From: Modestobacter marinus
Lineage (GTDB): Bacteria; Actinomycetota; Actinomycetes; Mycobacteriales; Geodermatophilaceae
Assembly (NCBI RefSeq): GCF_019799945.1
Contig: NZ_JABGCH010000001.1
Coordinates: 310,001-374,000, forward strand
Direction of reading: 5' to 3'
DNA: 64,000 bases
Of this stretch, positions 16,931 through 26,756 are shown piece after piece (positions within the stretch are counted from its first letter, which is position 1; each line of letters starts with the position of its first letter). Under the pieces are notes generated by a model, which saw only the letters and a list, made by a program, of their open reading frames with translations, was not told where the DNA came from and searched no databases. A program made the translations under genes and the position numbers.

Positions 16931-17131
16931 GTGGCACAGGGCACCGTGAAGTGGTTCAACGCCGAGAAGGGGTTCGGCTTCATCGCCGTCGACGGCGGCC
17001 AGGACGTCTTCGTCCACTACTCGGCCATCCAGATGGACGGCTACAAGAGCCTCGACGAGGGCCAGCGGGTCACCTTCGAGGTCGTCCAGGGCGAGAAGGG
17101 TCCGCAGGCGGACGCCGTCCGCGGCGCCTGA
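16931..17131 (+). CDS. Cold-shock protein, CspA type
   Basis: Predicted 66-aa single cold-shock domain protein, an RNA/ssDNA chaperone. It carries both nucleic-acid motifs, [15 protein letters not shown] (RNP1-like) and DVFVHYSAI (RNP2-like), and has the standard length. GTG 16931 is chosen because homology starts there and GGGAG lies 5 nt upstream; a longer in-frame ATG at 16799 falls inside the promoter. The leader can fold to hide the ribosome-binding site, and a 15-bp terminator follows the gene. Confidence 0.95.
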   Translation: MAQGTVKWFNAEKGFGFIAVDGGQDVFVHYSAIQMDGYKSLDEGQRVTFEVVQGEKGPQADAVRGA

Positions 17132-17143
17132 TCCACCCAGTAA

Positions 17144-17177
17144 CGAGGCCCGGTCCCCCGCGGGGGACCGGGCCTCG
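17144..17177 (+). terminator. Hairpin terminator after csp
   Basis: A perfect 15-bp stem (17144-17158 with 17163-17177) with CGCG loop lies 12 nt after the csp stop codon. Confidence 0.85.
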
Positions 17178-17220
17178 TCGCATGTCAGGGCCCGGTCCGG
17201 CCCGGTCGGAGGACCCCCTC

Positions 17221-17247
17221 CTTGCACTCGCCGAGGTCGAGTGCCAG
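17221..17247 (+). promoter_or_regulatory. CIRCE-like HrcA operator, distal copy
   Basis: CTTGCACTC-N9-GAGTGCCAG: inner arms GCACTC/GAGTGC match perfectly with the CIRCE 9-nt spacer, and one outer base is mismatched. It lies 35 bp upstream of the proximal perfect copy. Confidence 0.75.
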
Positions 17248-17255
17248 ACTTCGGG

Positions 17256-17282
17256 TTGGCACTCGGAGCTGCTGAGTGCCAA
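17256..17282 (+). promoter_or_regulatory. CIRCE HrcA operator, proximal perfect copy
   Basis: TTGGCACTC-N9-GAGTGCCAA is a perfect 9-bp inverted repeat with a 9-nt spacer, the standard CIRCE layout bound by the heat-shock repressor HrcA. It lies about 120 bp upstream of groEL, so heat-inducible derepression of groEL is predicted. Confidence 0.95.
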
Positions 17283-17299
17283 CCAGGTCGGAACGGTGA

Positions 17300-19030
<1,731 letters not shown>

Positions 19031-19080
19031 CGTCCTCACCGCTCAGCGCCAGCTGACACTGCACCACCAGCACTGCCCGG

Positions 19081-19115
19081 CAGGGGCGGCCCCGCATCGC
19101 GCGGGGCCGCCCCTG
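19081..19115 (+). terminator. Hairpin terminator after groEL
   Basis: CAGGGGCGGCCCCGC (19081-19095) pairs perfectly with GCGGGGCCGCCCCTG (19101-19115) across a 5-nt loop, 50 nt after the groEL stop codon. Confidence 0.85.
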
Positions 19116-19143
19116 TCGGCGTCACCGGTAGGTCTGGACCACG

Positions 19144-19809
19144 ATGGACACGAATCACCTGGTCGACGTCCCGGCGGGGGAGATCGTCCTGCGGGACGAG
19201 GGCACGAGGACCAGCTGGCGGGTCGACGTCCCCGCGTTCCGCCTGGCGCCGTACCCGGTCACCCGGGCGCTCTGGCGCGCGGTCACCGGCGAGGCGCCGG
19301 CGGGCTCCGCGGGGCTGTGGACGCCGGTGACCGACGTGTCCTGGACCGACGCCGTCCGGTTCTGCAACCTCCTGTCGGCGGCGACGGGACTCGGTCTCTG
19401 CTACGCCATCGGCGTCGATCCCGACGCGCAGGACGTGGTCTGCGACTGGGCGGCGGACGGCTTCCGTCTCCCGTCGGAGGCGGAGTGGGAGTACGCGTGC
19501 CGGGCCGGCACGACCGGCGTCCGCCCCGGCGAGCTGGACGACATCGCCTGGTACCGCGGCAACTCCGGGGGTGAGGTGCACGAGGTCGGCGCGAAGGAAC
19601 CGAACCCGTGGGGCCTGTTCGACATGATCGGCAACGTCTGGGAATGGTGCTGGGACGTCTTCGACCCCGACGTCTACGGGCCGTACCGGGTGTTCCGCGG
19701 CGGGGGCTGGCAGGACCACCCGCGCGCCTGCCGGTCGTCCTGCCGGCGGAAGAGCCACCCCACCCTGCGCATCGACGACCTGGGGTTCCGCCTCGCCCGG
19801 TCGCGCTGA
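19144..19809 (+). CDS. Formylglycine-generating-enzyme-fold (SUMF1-like) protein
   Basis: Predicted 221-aa protein with the FGE-sulfatase fold: PYPVTRALWRAVTG early, then RLPSEAEWEYACRAG, WGLFDMIGNVWEWCWD, VFRGGGW and the LGFRLARS end. True sulfatase-activating enzymes use two Cys in CxxxxC spacing; here Cys196 and Cys200 have three residues between them (ACRSSC), so activity as an FGE is doubtful. Many relatives are non-catalytic or serve other roles. No sulfatase is nearby. It is shorter than typical FGE (about 300 aa). Confidence 0.8.
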   Translation: MDTNHLVDVPAGEIVLRDEGTRTSWRVDVPAFRLAPYPVTRALWRAVTGEAPAGSAGLWTPVTDVSWTDAVRFCNLLSAATGLGLCYAIGVDPDAQDVVCDWAADGFRLPSEAEWEYACRAGTTGVRPGELDDIAWYRGNSGGEVHEVGAKEPNPWGLFDMIGNVWEWCWDVFDPDVYGPYRVFRGGGWQDHPRACRSSCRRKSHPTLRIDDLGFRLARSR

Positions 19810-19815
19810 TCCGCG

Positions 19816-19875
19816 TCGAGAGCGGGGATGCCGGGCCTTGCGGGCCTGCTCGGACCCCGGCAACCCCGATCTCGA
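19816..19875. repeat. 20-nt imperfect inverted repeat
   Basis: The arm 19816-19835 and the reverse complement of 19856-19875 match at 18 of 20 positions, with a 20-nt spacer. It follows the FGE-like gene by 6 nt and may be a bidirectional terminator; it could instead mark an old insertion, since the adjacent VOC reading frame is a fragment. Confidence 0.55.
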
Positions 19876-19899
19876 TGATCAGCCGGCGTCCGGGCGTCC

Positions 19900-19977
19900 T
19901 CAGTCGGCCAGCGCCTGGTGGTCGACGGCGTCGAGGCAGAGGTCCTTGAAGCGGGCGGGGAGTCGCTCATGGTCGGC
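19900..19977 (-). pseudogene. Fragment of a VOC/glyoxalase-type gene
   Basis: The minus strand here reads RFKDLCLDAVDHQALAD then a stop. This matches the N-terminal start of actinobacterial VOC-superfamily proteins, which normally continue through a conserved Trp-rich segment for about 110 more residues. Nothing of the rest is found downstream. There is no in-frame ATG or GTG directly before it. It looks like a decayed remnant next to an inverted repeat. Confidence 0.4.
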
Positions 19978-19994
19978 CAGGGTAGGGCGCGCGG

Positions 19995-20834
19995 GTGACG
20001 GTGATCATCGGGACCTCGGGGTGGCAGTACCGCGACTGGCGCGGCCGCTTCTACCCGCCGAGGCTGCCGCAGCGTCTCTGGCTGGAGCACCACGCCGAGC
20101 ACTTCGCCACCGTCGAGAGCAACAACGCCTTCTACCGGCTGCCGGAGAAGACGACCTTCGAGGCCTGGCGGGCGCGCACCCCGGACGACTTCCGGTGGGC
20201 GGTGAAGGCCTCCCGCTACCTCACGCACATCAAGCGGCTGCGCGACCCGGAGGAGCCGGTCGCCCGGCTGATGGAACGGGTGGTCGGGCTGGGCGACCGG
20301 CTGGACGCCGTCCTGCTGCAGCTCCCGCCCACGCTCAAGGCCGACCTCGACCTGCTCAGCACCTGCCTCGGGCAGTTCCCGGCCGGCACCCGGATCGCGG
20401 TGGAGCCGCGGCACGAGAGCTGGTGGACCGACGAGGTCCGGGCCCTGCTGGAGCGGTACCAGGCGGCGCTGTGCTGGGCCGACCGCGGCGAGCAGCCGAT
20501 CGCGCCGCTGTGGCGCACCGCCGAGTGGGGCTACCTGCGGCTGCACACCGGCGCCGAGGGCTGGGGGTACCGGCCCGAGACGCTGCGGACCTGGGCGGAG
20601 CGGCTCGCGGGCACCTACGGGGACGACGACGTCCTCGTGTACTTCAACAACGACCCCGGCGGCGCGGCCACCGTGGACGCGGTGACCTTCGCCGACGCCG
20701 TCCGGGCCACCGGCGGCCGGCACACCCGCGTGCCCACGCACGACCAGGCCAGCGGCGCCGCCTGGCCGCCGCCCGAGCCGAGGGCCCCGCGTCAGAGGAC
20801 GGCGCGGTCCTCGGCGAAGGTGACGCCCAGCTGA
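19995..20834 (+). CDS. DUF72 family protein
   Basis: Predicted 279-aa TIM-barrel-like DUF72 protein (YecE family), function unknown. It starts IIGTSGWQYRDWRGRFYP, followed by YRLPEKTTFEAWRARTP, VKASRYLTHIKRL and the terminal YFNNDPGGAA. GTG 19995 is placed by homology. The last ~43 nt overlap the 3' end of the convergent oxidoreductase gene; the conserved domain ends earlier, so the overlap is confined to a low-complexity tail. Confidence 0.92.
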   Translation: MTVIIGTSGWQYRDWRGRFYPPRLPQRLWLEHHAEHFATVESNNAFYRLPEKTTFEAWRARTPDDFRWAVKASRYLTHIKRLRDPEEPVARLMERVVGLGDRLDAVLLQLPPTLKADLDLLSTCLGQFPAGTRIAVEPRHESWWTDEVRALLERYQAALCWADRGEQPIAPLWRTAEWGYLRLHTGAEGWGYRPETLRTWAERLAGTYGDDDVLVYFNNDPGGAATVDAVTFADAVRATGGRHTRVPTHDQASGAAWPPPEPRAPRQRTARSSAKVTPS

Positions 20835-21793
20835 CCGGCGGCGTCCTCGAGGACCCGCTGGACGGCCAGCGTGTCGGCCAGCGGCATGACCGCGCTCTCG
20901 GTGCGGCCGGCCCGCACGCACTCGGTCACCTCGGCGAGCTCGTGGGAGTACCCGCCGCCGCGCTGCGCGAGGGTGATCGCCTCCGGCTCGGCGTCGGCGG
21001 CGGCCCGGTGCAGCACGATCGTCTGCGGGTGGTGGAAGCGCGGCAGCACGTCGATCCAGCCCGCCGTCCCGAAGACCCGGGCCTGCCCGGGCAGGGCGTT
21101 CCGCAGCGATGTGGTCAGCGTCGCCGTCCGGCCGTCGGCGTAGCCGAGCAGCAGGGACGCCTCGGCGTCGACGCCGGTGTCGAACGTCGACCCGGCCGCG
21201 ACGACGGTGTCCGGGTCGCCGAGCACCATCTGCGCGAAGGAGACGACGTAGACCCCGAGGTCGAGCAGGGCGCCTCCGCCGAGCTCGCGGGAGAACAGCC
21301 GGTCGGTCGGGTCGAACTCCCGCTGCACGCCGAGGTCGGCCTGCACCGAGCGGACCTCACCGATCGCCCCCTCGGCGATCAGCTCCCGCAGCCGGACGAC
21401 GGCCGGCTGGAACCGTGTCCACATCGCCTCCATGACGAAGACGCCCGTTTCCCGGGCCACGTCGACGACCTCCTGCGCGCCGGCCACGGTCGCGGTGAAG
21501 GCCTTCTCGATCAGCAGCGCCTTGCCCGCCTTGAGCGCGCCGAGCGCGATCTCGCAGTGCTGCGGGTGGGGCGTGGCGACGTAGAGGACGTCGACCTCCG
21601 GGTCGGCCAGGATGTCGGCGTAGGACCCGTGGGACCGCTCCAGCCCGTGCCGGCCGGCGAAGTCGCGCGCGCGGTCCAGCGAGCGGGAGGCGACGGCGAC
21701 CGCCCGCGCGCCCTCGACGTGCCGGAAGTCCTGCACGACCTTCTCGGCGATGCGGCCCGGCCCGACGACGCCCCAGCGGATCTCCTCAGTCAC
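20792..21793 (-). CDS. Gfo/Idh/MocA family NAD(P)-dependent oxidoreductase
   Basis: Predicted 333-aa dehydrogenase. The N-terminal Rossmann domain has GVVGPGRIAEKVVQDF (dinucleotide-binding GxGxxA type), then the conserved EKAFT, where EKP is more usual, and a C-terminal alpha/beta domain with GGGALLDLGVYVV. The family oxidises sugars, inositols or trans-dihydrodiols; MEAMWTRFQP near residue 120 resembles the dihydrodiol dehydrogenase subgroup. GTG 21793 starts MTEEIRWGVVG. Its substrate cannot be assigned. It is convergent with the DUF72 gene. Confidence 0.9.
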   Translation of the reverse strand: MTEEIRWGVVGPGRIAEKVVQDFRHVEGARAVAVASRSLDRARDFAGRHGLERSHGSYADILADPEVDVLYVATPHPQHCEIALGALKAGKALLIEKAFTATVAGAQEVVDVARETGVFVMEAMWTRFQPAVVRLRELIAEGAIGEVRSVQADLGVQREFDPTDRLFSRELGGGALLDLGVYVVSFAQMVLGDPDTVVAAGSTFDTGVDAEASLLLGYADGRTATLTTSLRNALPGQARVFGTAGWIDVLPRFHHPQTIVLHRAAADAEPEAITLAQRGGGYSHELAEVTECVRAGRTESAVMPLADTLAVQRVLEDAAGQLGVTFAEDRAVL

Positions 21794-21829
21794 GCGTCGA
21801 ACGGTAGCGGGCGGGGCAGACTGCGCCCC

Positions 21830-22108
21830 GTGGCCGTCCTGATCGACACCCCCGTCTGGCCGTGGCGCGGGCGGCGGTGGTCACACCTGGTGAGCGACAC
21901 CGACTACGCGGAACTGCACGCGTTCGTCGCCGCGCACCTGGGGATCCCGCGGCGGGCGTTCCAGGGCGACCACTACGACGTGCCGGAGGAGCTCTACGAC
22001 GTCGCGGTCGGCGCGGGCGCCGAGCCGGTGGGCGCCCGGGAGCTGCTGCGCCGGCTGATGGCCGCCGGTCTGCGGGTCAAGAAGCGGCGCGACTCCGCAG
22101 CAGGCTGA
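21830..22108 (+). CDS. DUF4031 domain protein
   Basis: Predicted 92-aa soluble protein with the DUF4031 pattern: VLIDTPVWPWRGRRWSHL, then DYAELHAFVAAHLGIPRRAF, QGDHYDVP and a basic C terminus. Conserved Asp, His and Tyr suggest an enzyme-like pocket, but no function is known. GTG 21830 is chosen since homology starts there. Its last 32 nt overlap the 3' end of the convergent HD-domain gene. Confidence 0.88.
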   Translation: MAVLIDTPVWPWRGRRWSHLVSDTDYAELHAFVAAHLGIPRRAFQGDHYDVPEELYDVAVGAGAEPVGARELLRRLMAAGLRVKKRRDSAAG

Positions 22109-22706
22109 GCTCGGCGGTCATGTTGGCCCGGGCCCGCGGGGTCCAGGCCGCGGTGACCTCAGGGGTCCGGTACAGCGTGGGCAGCGCCAGCAGGTGCTCG
22201 AGGACGGCGATGCGGCCGGTGGTGAAGTCGGCGTCGGACAGGTGGCCGTACTCAGCCCGGACAGCGGAGGCGTAGCCGGCGTAGGCCTCCGGCGGTGCGG
22301 CCAGCACGGCGAGGTCGGCGTCGCAGAGGACGGCGCCGTTCGCGTCGCCGTCCGCGGGGTCGTGCCCGGCGGTGAGCAGCACCAGCCGCTCCACCTCGGC
22401 CACCGTCGCCGGGTCGACCAGCCCGAGCAGGCCGATCCGCGCGCGGGCGGCGCTGACCGCCTCGTTGTCGTCGCGCTCCGAGTCGTAGGCGACGTCGTGG
22501 TACCAGGCGGCGAGGCGGACGGCGGCGGGGTCGGTCGCGTGCCCGGCCAGCCGGTCGACGATGCTCAGGACGGCGGCCAGGTGGGCGAGGTCGTGGTAGC
22601 GGCGGTGCGGCTCGGTCCAGGACCCGACGACGGCGGCCCACTCGGTGCGCGAGGTGGGGGAGTCGCCGGCCAGCAGTGCCCAGTCCTCGAACGCCACGCC
22701 GGTCAC
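22077..22706 (-). CDS. HD-domain predicted metal-dependent phosphohydrolase
   Basis: Predicted 209-aa protein of the COG4339-like group. The motif H-x-x-x-H...HD is visible: YHDLAHLAAVLSI near residue 39, AWYHDVAYDSERDDNE near 65, and LCDADLAVLAAP carrying the last metal-binding Asp. The family is annotated as predicted HD-superfamily hydrolases; substrate unknown. GTG 22706 (MTGVAFEDW) is chosen; GTG 22697 is also possible. Confidence 0.85.
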   Translation of the reverse strand: MTGVAFEDWALLAGDSPTSRTEWAAVVGSWTEPHRRYHDLAHLAAVLSIVDRLAGHATDPAAVRLAAWYHDVAYDSERDDNEAVSAARARIGLLGLVDPATVAEVERLVLLTAGHDPADGDANGAVLCDADLAVLAAPPEAYAGYASAVRAEYGHLSDADFTTGRIAVLEHLLALPTLYRTPEVTAAWTPRARANMTAELSLLRSRAAS

Positions 22707-22794
22707 CCGCGGAGTCTGGCACGCGCGCCGGTCCTCTCCTCCCCACGGGGGAGGCGCCACGGGACCCGCGGCCTGCGCCGCTACCGTTTGGATC

Positions 22795-23553
22795 ATGGCT
22801 TCTCCGACGCCCCCGCCGGGCTGGTACCCCGACCCCGCCGGTGGGCCCGGCACGCGCTGGTGGGACGGCCAGGGCTGGACCGAGCACGTGCAGCAGCCGC
22901 CCGCGCCGCCGCAGTACCCGCAGCCGCAGTACCCGGCGCCGCAGCAGTGGGCCCGGTCGGTCTTGCTCGAGCAGCCGGTGCTCGTCGTCCAGCAGAAGAC
23001 CAAGCTCATCGAGCTCACCAACGAGTACGGCGTCTTCGACGGCAACGGGCAGCAGCTGGGCGCCGTCGTCCAGGTCGGGCAGAGCACCCTGCGCAAGGCC
23101 TTCCGGTTCGTCTCCGAGTTCGACCAGTTCCTCACCCACCGGCTGGAGGTGCGCGACGCCACCGGCCCGGTCCTCATGCTCACCCGCCCGGCCAAGGTCA
23201 TGAGGTCGCGCGTGCAGGTGTCCCGGCCCGACGGGCAGCCGCTCGGCGAGATCGTCCAGGCCAACGTCCTCGGCAAGATCCGGTTCGATCTGGTGGTCGG
23301 CGGGCAGCTGGTCGGCGCCATCCAGGCGGAGAACTGGCGGGCCTGGGACTTCTCGATCGGCGACGGCTCGGGCCGGGAGGTCGCCCGGATCACCAAGACC
23401 TGGGAGGGCCTGGCCCGCACGATGCTCACCACGGCCGACAACTACGTGGTGCAGGTGCACCAGCGGCTGGAGGAGCCGCTGGCCAGCCTCGTGCTGGCCA
23501 GCGCCCTCACCGTCGACACCGCCCTCAAGCAGGACGAGCGCGGCTTCAACTGA
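22795..23553 (+). CDS. DUF2510-scramblase-like (LURP-one) protein
   Basis: Predicted 252-aa protein. Residues 5-30 form a DUF2510 motif (GWYPDPAGGPGTRWWDGQGW), followed by a Pro/Gln linker and a phospholipid-scramblase-like/LURP-one beta-barrel domain from ~55 to 245 (VVQQKTKLIELTNEYGVFD...). Members are thought to bind lipid or membranes; calcium-driven scrambling is not established for bacterial ones. ATG 22795 lies 7 nt after TACCGT (22782-22787), predicting a leaderless mRNA. It is divergent from the HD gene. Confidence 0.88.
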   Translation: MASPTPPPGWYPDPAGGPGTRWWDGQGWTEHVQQPPAPPQYPQPQYPAPQQWARSVLLEQPVLVVQQKTKLIELTNEYGVFDGNGQQLGAVVQVGQSTLRKAFRFVSEFDQFLTHRLEVRDATGPVLMLTRPAKVMRSRVQVSRPDGQPLGEIVQANVLGKIRFDLVVGGQLVGAIQAENWRAWDFSIGDGSGREVARITKTWEGLARTMLTTADNYVVQVHQRLEEPLASLVLASALTVDTALKQDERGFN

Positions 23554-23755
23554 GTCCGGCGCCACGCGCATGGGTGCCCGGGCGCCGGGTACGGTGGACG
23601 ACGTCCGGGCCGGGCGACCTGTGTCCCCGGGCTCCACTTGATAATTGCCGCCGCGGAAAACCGCCCCGACCTCGGTCGGGGGCTGGAGCTGCGGATGCGC
23701 AACCCGCCGCGAGGCGACCAGCGTCCGGCTCGGACCCCAACGCGACGGACCTCCG

Positions 23756-23781
23756 GGCCCCCGCCGCGAGCGGTGGGGGCC
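23756..23781. terminator. Possible terminator between scramblase-like gene and zwf
   Basis: GGCCCCCGCCGC (23756-23767) pairs with GCGGTGGGGGCC (23770-23781) with one G-T wobble and a tight loop. It lies 15 nt beyond the zwf stop (minus strand). The rest of the 240-bp gap shows no gene. Confidence 0.4.
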
Positions 23782-23795
23782 TGACGGGTCCTCCT

Positions 23796-25220
23796 TCAGT
23801 CCTCGGTCTGCCCGAGGAGCCAGCCGTGCTCGCCGGTGAGGGCGTTGGCCGCCGCCGGACCCCACGACCCCGGGGCGTACGGGTGCACCTCCGGGCGGTG
23901 GTCCAGCACCGGCTGCAGCGCCCGCCAGGTCTCGGCCAGGCCCTTGCTCGTGGTGAACAGCGACCGGTCGCCGACCAGCACGTCGTGGATGAGCGACACG
24001 TAGGGGGCCAGCGGCTCGCCGCCGGGCACCTGGGACAGGTCCAGGGACACCCGGGCCGGGGCCATCGCAAGGTCGGGGCCCGGCCGCTTCGCCATGATGT
24101 CGACGTCCAGGGCGCCGGCCCCGGCCAGCGACAGGGAGATCACGTTCCCGTTGGCCGGCACGTCGTGCACCGGGCCCTTCGGGCGGTGCAGCACCAGGCT
24201 CACCCGCTGCTGCTTGTCCGCCATCCGCTTGCCGGTGCGCAGCAGGAACGGCACGCCGCGCCACCGGCCGGAGTCGATGAACAGCCGGGCGGCCACGAAG
24301 GTGTCGGTCCGGCTGTCGTCCGGCACGTCGTCCAGGTCGCGGTAGCCCTCGTACTGACCGAGGACGACGTCCTCCGGCGCCAGCGGGCGGAAGTGGGAGA
24401 GCACCGACTCGCGCGCGGCGAGGATGTCGTTGGCCGAGAAGCTGACCGGCGGCTCCATGGCGACCTCGGCGGCCACCTGGAACAGGTGCGTGACCAGCAT
24501 GTCCAGGGTCGCGCCGGTGGCGTCGTAGAAGTCGGCGCGGTCGGCGACGTCGAGGTCCTCGGGGACGTCGATCTGCACCTGGGCCACGTGCTCGCGGCTC
24601 CAGATGTGCTCGAACAGGCCGTTGGCGAACCGCGCCACGTGCAGGTCCTGGGTGCCCTCCTTGCCCAGGAAGTGGTCGATGCGGAAGACCTGCCCCTCGT
24701 CCATCACCGAGTGCACCAGGTCGTCGAGCTCGCGGAAGCCCTCCGGGGAGGCGCCGAACGGCTTCTCGTAGACGACCCGCGCGCCCTCGGCCAGCCCGTG
24801 GGCGCCCAGCGCGCTGGTGTAGCCGGTGAAGGCCTTCGGCGGCAGGGAGAGGTAGTGCACCAGCTGGGCGTCCTCGCCGAGCTCCTTGCGGGCGGTGGTG
24901 ACGGCGTCGAGCAGCTCGCCCGGGTCCTCGGCGGTGAACCCGCCGCCGGCGAAGCGCAGGCGGTCGCGGAACTCCTCCCACGGCCCCTCGTCCGGCGCGG
25001 GGCCGAACGTCTCGAGGGACTCGCGCACGTGCTCCACGAACCACTCGTCGGTCCGCTCGCCGCGGCCGCTGCCGATCAGCCGCCACTCGTGCGGCAGCAG
25101 GCCGTGCTGGGCCAGCTGGAAGAACGCGGGCAGCACCATGCGCTGCGCGAGGTCGCCGGTCGCGCCGAAGAGCACGAAGACGGTCGGGGCCAGGTCGTTC
25201 GTCGTCCCGGTCTCGGGCAC
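23796..25220 (-). CDS. zwf: Glucose-6-phosphate 1-dehydrogenase
   Basis: Predicted 474-aa first enzyme of the oxidative pentose phosphate pathway, making NADPH and 6-phosphogluconolactone. Coenzyme motif VLFGATGDLAQR is near residue 16; substrate motif FRIDHFLGKEGTQDL holds the catalytic His; VYEKPFG precedes it. GTG 25220 is preferred to ATG 25289 because GAGAGGA precedes it and homology starts just after. It is not next to pgl, opcA, tal or tkt as in the usual actinobacterial cluster, so this may be a second, stand-alone zwf copy (inference). Confidence 0.95.
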   Translation of the reverse strand: MPETGTTNDLAPTVFVLFGATGDLAQRMVLPAFFQLAQHGLLPHEWRLIGSGRGERTDEWFVEHVRESLETFGPAPDEGPWEEFRDRLRFAGGGFTAEDPGELLDAVTTARKELGEDAQLVHYLSLPPKAFTGYTSALGAHGLAEGARVVYEKPFGASPEGFRELDDLVHSVMDEGQVFRIDHFLGKEGTQDLHVARFANGLFEHIWSREHVAQVQIDVPEDLDVADRADFYDATGATLDMLVTHLFQVAAEVAMEPPVSFSANDILAARESVLSHFRPLAPEDVVLGQYEGYRDLDDVPDDSRTDTFVAARLFIDSGRWRGVPFLLRTGKRMADKQQRVSLVLHRPKGPVHDVPANGNVISLSLAGAGALDVDIMAKRPGPDLAMAPARVSLDLSQVPGGEPLAPYVSLIHDVLVGDRSLFTTSKGLAETWRALQPVLDHRPEVHPYAPGSWGPAAANALTGEHGWLLGQTED

Positions 25221-25449
25221 GGGGCAGTCCTCTCGAGATGTGGCCTGGTGCGCTGCAGCTCGCTGTGGCCCACGACGTCGGGGGTGCACCGGCTTCAGTC
25301 AACAGGAACCCCGCAGCGGCGCGGCCGTGTTCCCGCCAGCAGTGTCCCGCATGCGGGGGCGCGAGCGCCTGGGTGGCCGCTCCGCCCGAGGTGCCGCTGC
25401 CGACCAGGCTCATTAGCGTGGGCCGACCACGACGACGACGGAGGGACCC

Positions 25450-26745
25450 ATGACCGATACCGCGCGGGCAGACCGCACGCAGGAGGAACACCGCCTGCCG
25501 GTGCGCACGCTGGTGTCGGCCAGCATCGGCAACGCGGTCGAGTGGTTCGACTGGACGGTCTACGCGACGTTCCTCGTCTACTTCTCCACGCAGTTCTTCC
25601 CGAAGGAGAACGAGGCGCTGGCGCTGATCGGGACGACGTCGACGTATGCGCTGGCCTTCTTCTTCCGCCCGCTGGGCGGCTGGCTGCTCGGCCGGTTCGC
25701 CGACCTGCGGGGGCGCAAGGCCGGGATGCTGCTGACCATCCTGCTGATGGCGGGTGGCTCGCTGGTCATCGCGATACTGCCCACCTATGAGCAGGTCGGC
25801 TGGCTGGCGCCGGTGCTGCTGCTGCTCGCCCGGATAGCCCAGGGCATGTCGCTGGGCGGCGAGGTCTCCAACGCCTCGGCGTACCTCGCCGAGATCGCGC
25901 CGCCGTCCCGGCGCGGCCGGTACGCCTCGTTCTTCTACATCTCGACCGGCACGGCGCTGCTGCTCGCGTCCCTGCTCGGGGTGCTGCTCACCAACGTGCT
26001 CGGCGAGGACCAGCTGAACTCCTGGGGCTGGCGGATCGCCTTCGCCGCCGGTGGGCTGCTCGGGCTGGTCGGGTTGTGGCTGCGCCGGTCGCTGAGCGAG
26101 ACCGAGCAGTTCGAGGAGAACGCGGCCAAGGCGCGGGCGACGAAGAACCCGCTGTGGCTGACCATCCGCGACCACCCGCGGGCGGTGCTCCAGCTGATCG
26201 GGTTCACGCTGCTGAACACGCTGTCCTACTACACCTTCTTCAGCGCGCTGACGCCGTTCGCGATCACGTACCGGGGCGCCGACGCCAACGACGTCTTCCT
26301 GGCGCTGTCGATCGGCACGGCGCTGTTCGTCGCGCTCTGCTATCCGTTCGGGGCGCTGTCGGACCGGTTCGGCCGCAAGCCACAGATGTACGTCTGGTCG
26401 GCAGGGCTCGCCGTGCTCGTCGTCCCGCTGTCGTTCCTGGTGCGGGACAACCTGTTCTCGCTCACCGTCGTCTTCTGCACCGGCCTGGCCCTCTACGCGC
26501 TGCTGGCCTCCATCGTCCCCGCGGTGATGAGCGAGCTCTTCCCCACCGAGCTGCGAGCCACCGGCATCGGCGCCTGGTACAACGTCACGGTCGCCTGCTT
26601 CGGTGGGACGGCGCCGCTGGTCATCGCCGCGCTGTCCGAGGCCGGGCACCCGCTGTGGTTCTTCTGGTACGTCGCGGTCGGGGCGGTCGTCGCCTTCGTC
26701 GCCACCCTCACCCTGCGCGAGACCAAGGGCACCGAGCTGCGCTGA
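25450..26745 (+). CDS. MFS transporter, metabolite:H+ symporter (MHS) type
   Basis: Predicted 431-aa 12-helix transporter. Family marks are SIGNAVEWFDWTVYATF near residue 25, FFFRPLGGWLLGRFADLRGR (loop 2-3), RIAQGMSLGGEV, and ELFPTELRATGIG in the second half. Relatives import alpha-ketoglutarate, proline/betaine, shikimate or citrate with protons; substrate unknown here. ATG 25450 follows GGAGGG. A TAGCGT box at 25414-25419 may be the -10. A hairpin terminator follows the gene. Confidence 0.92.
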   Translation: MTDTARADRTQEEHRLPVRTLVSASIGNAVEWFDWTVYATFLVYFSTQFFPKENEALALIGTTSTYALAFFFRPLGGWLLGRFADLRGRKAGMLLTILLMAGGSLVIAILPTYEQVGWLAPVLLLLARIAQGMSLGGEVSNASAYLAEIAPPSRRGRYASFFYISTGTALLLASLLGVLLTNVLGEDQLNSWGWRIAFAAGGLLGLVGLWLRRSLSETEQFEENAAKARATKNPLWLTIRDHPRAVLQLIGFTLLNTLSYYTFFSALTPFAITYRGADANDVFLALSIGTALFVALCYPFGALSDRFGRKPQMYVWSAGLAVLVVPLSFLVRDNLFSLTVVFCTGLALYALLASIVPAVMSELFPTELRATGIGAWYNVTVACFGGTAPLVIAALSEAGHPLWFFWYVAVGAVVAFVATLTLRETKGTELR

Positions 26746-26756
26746 GCCGTGAGACG

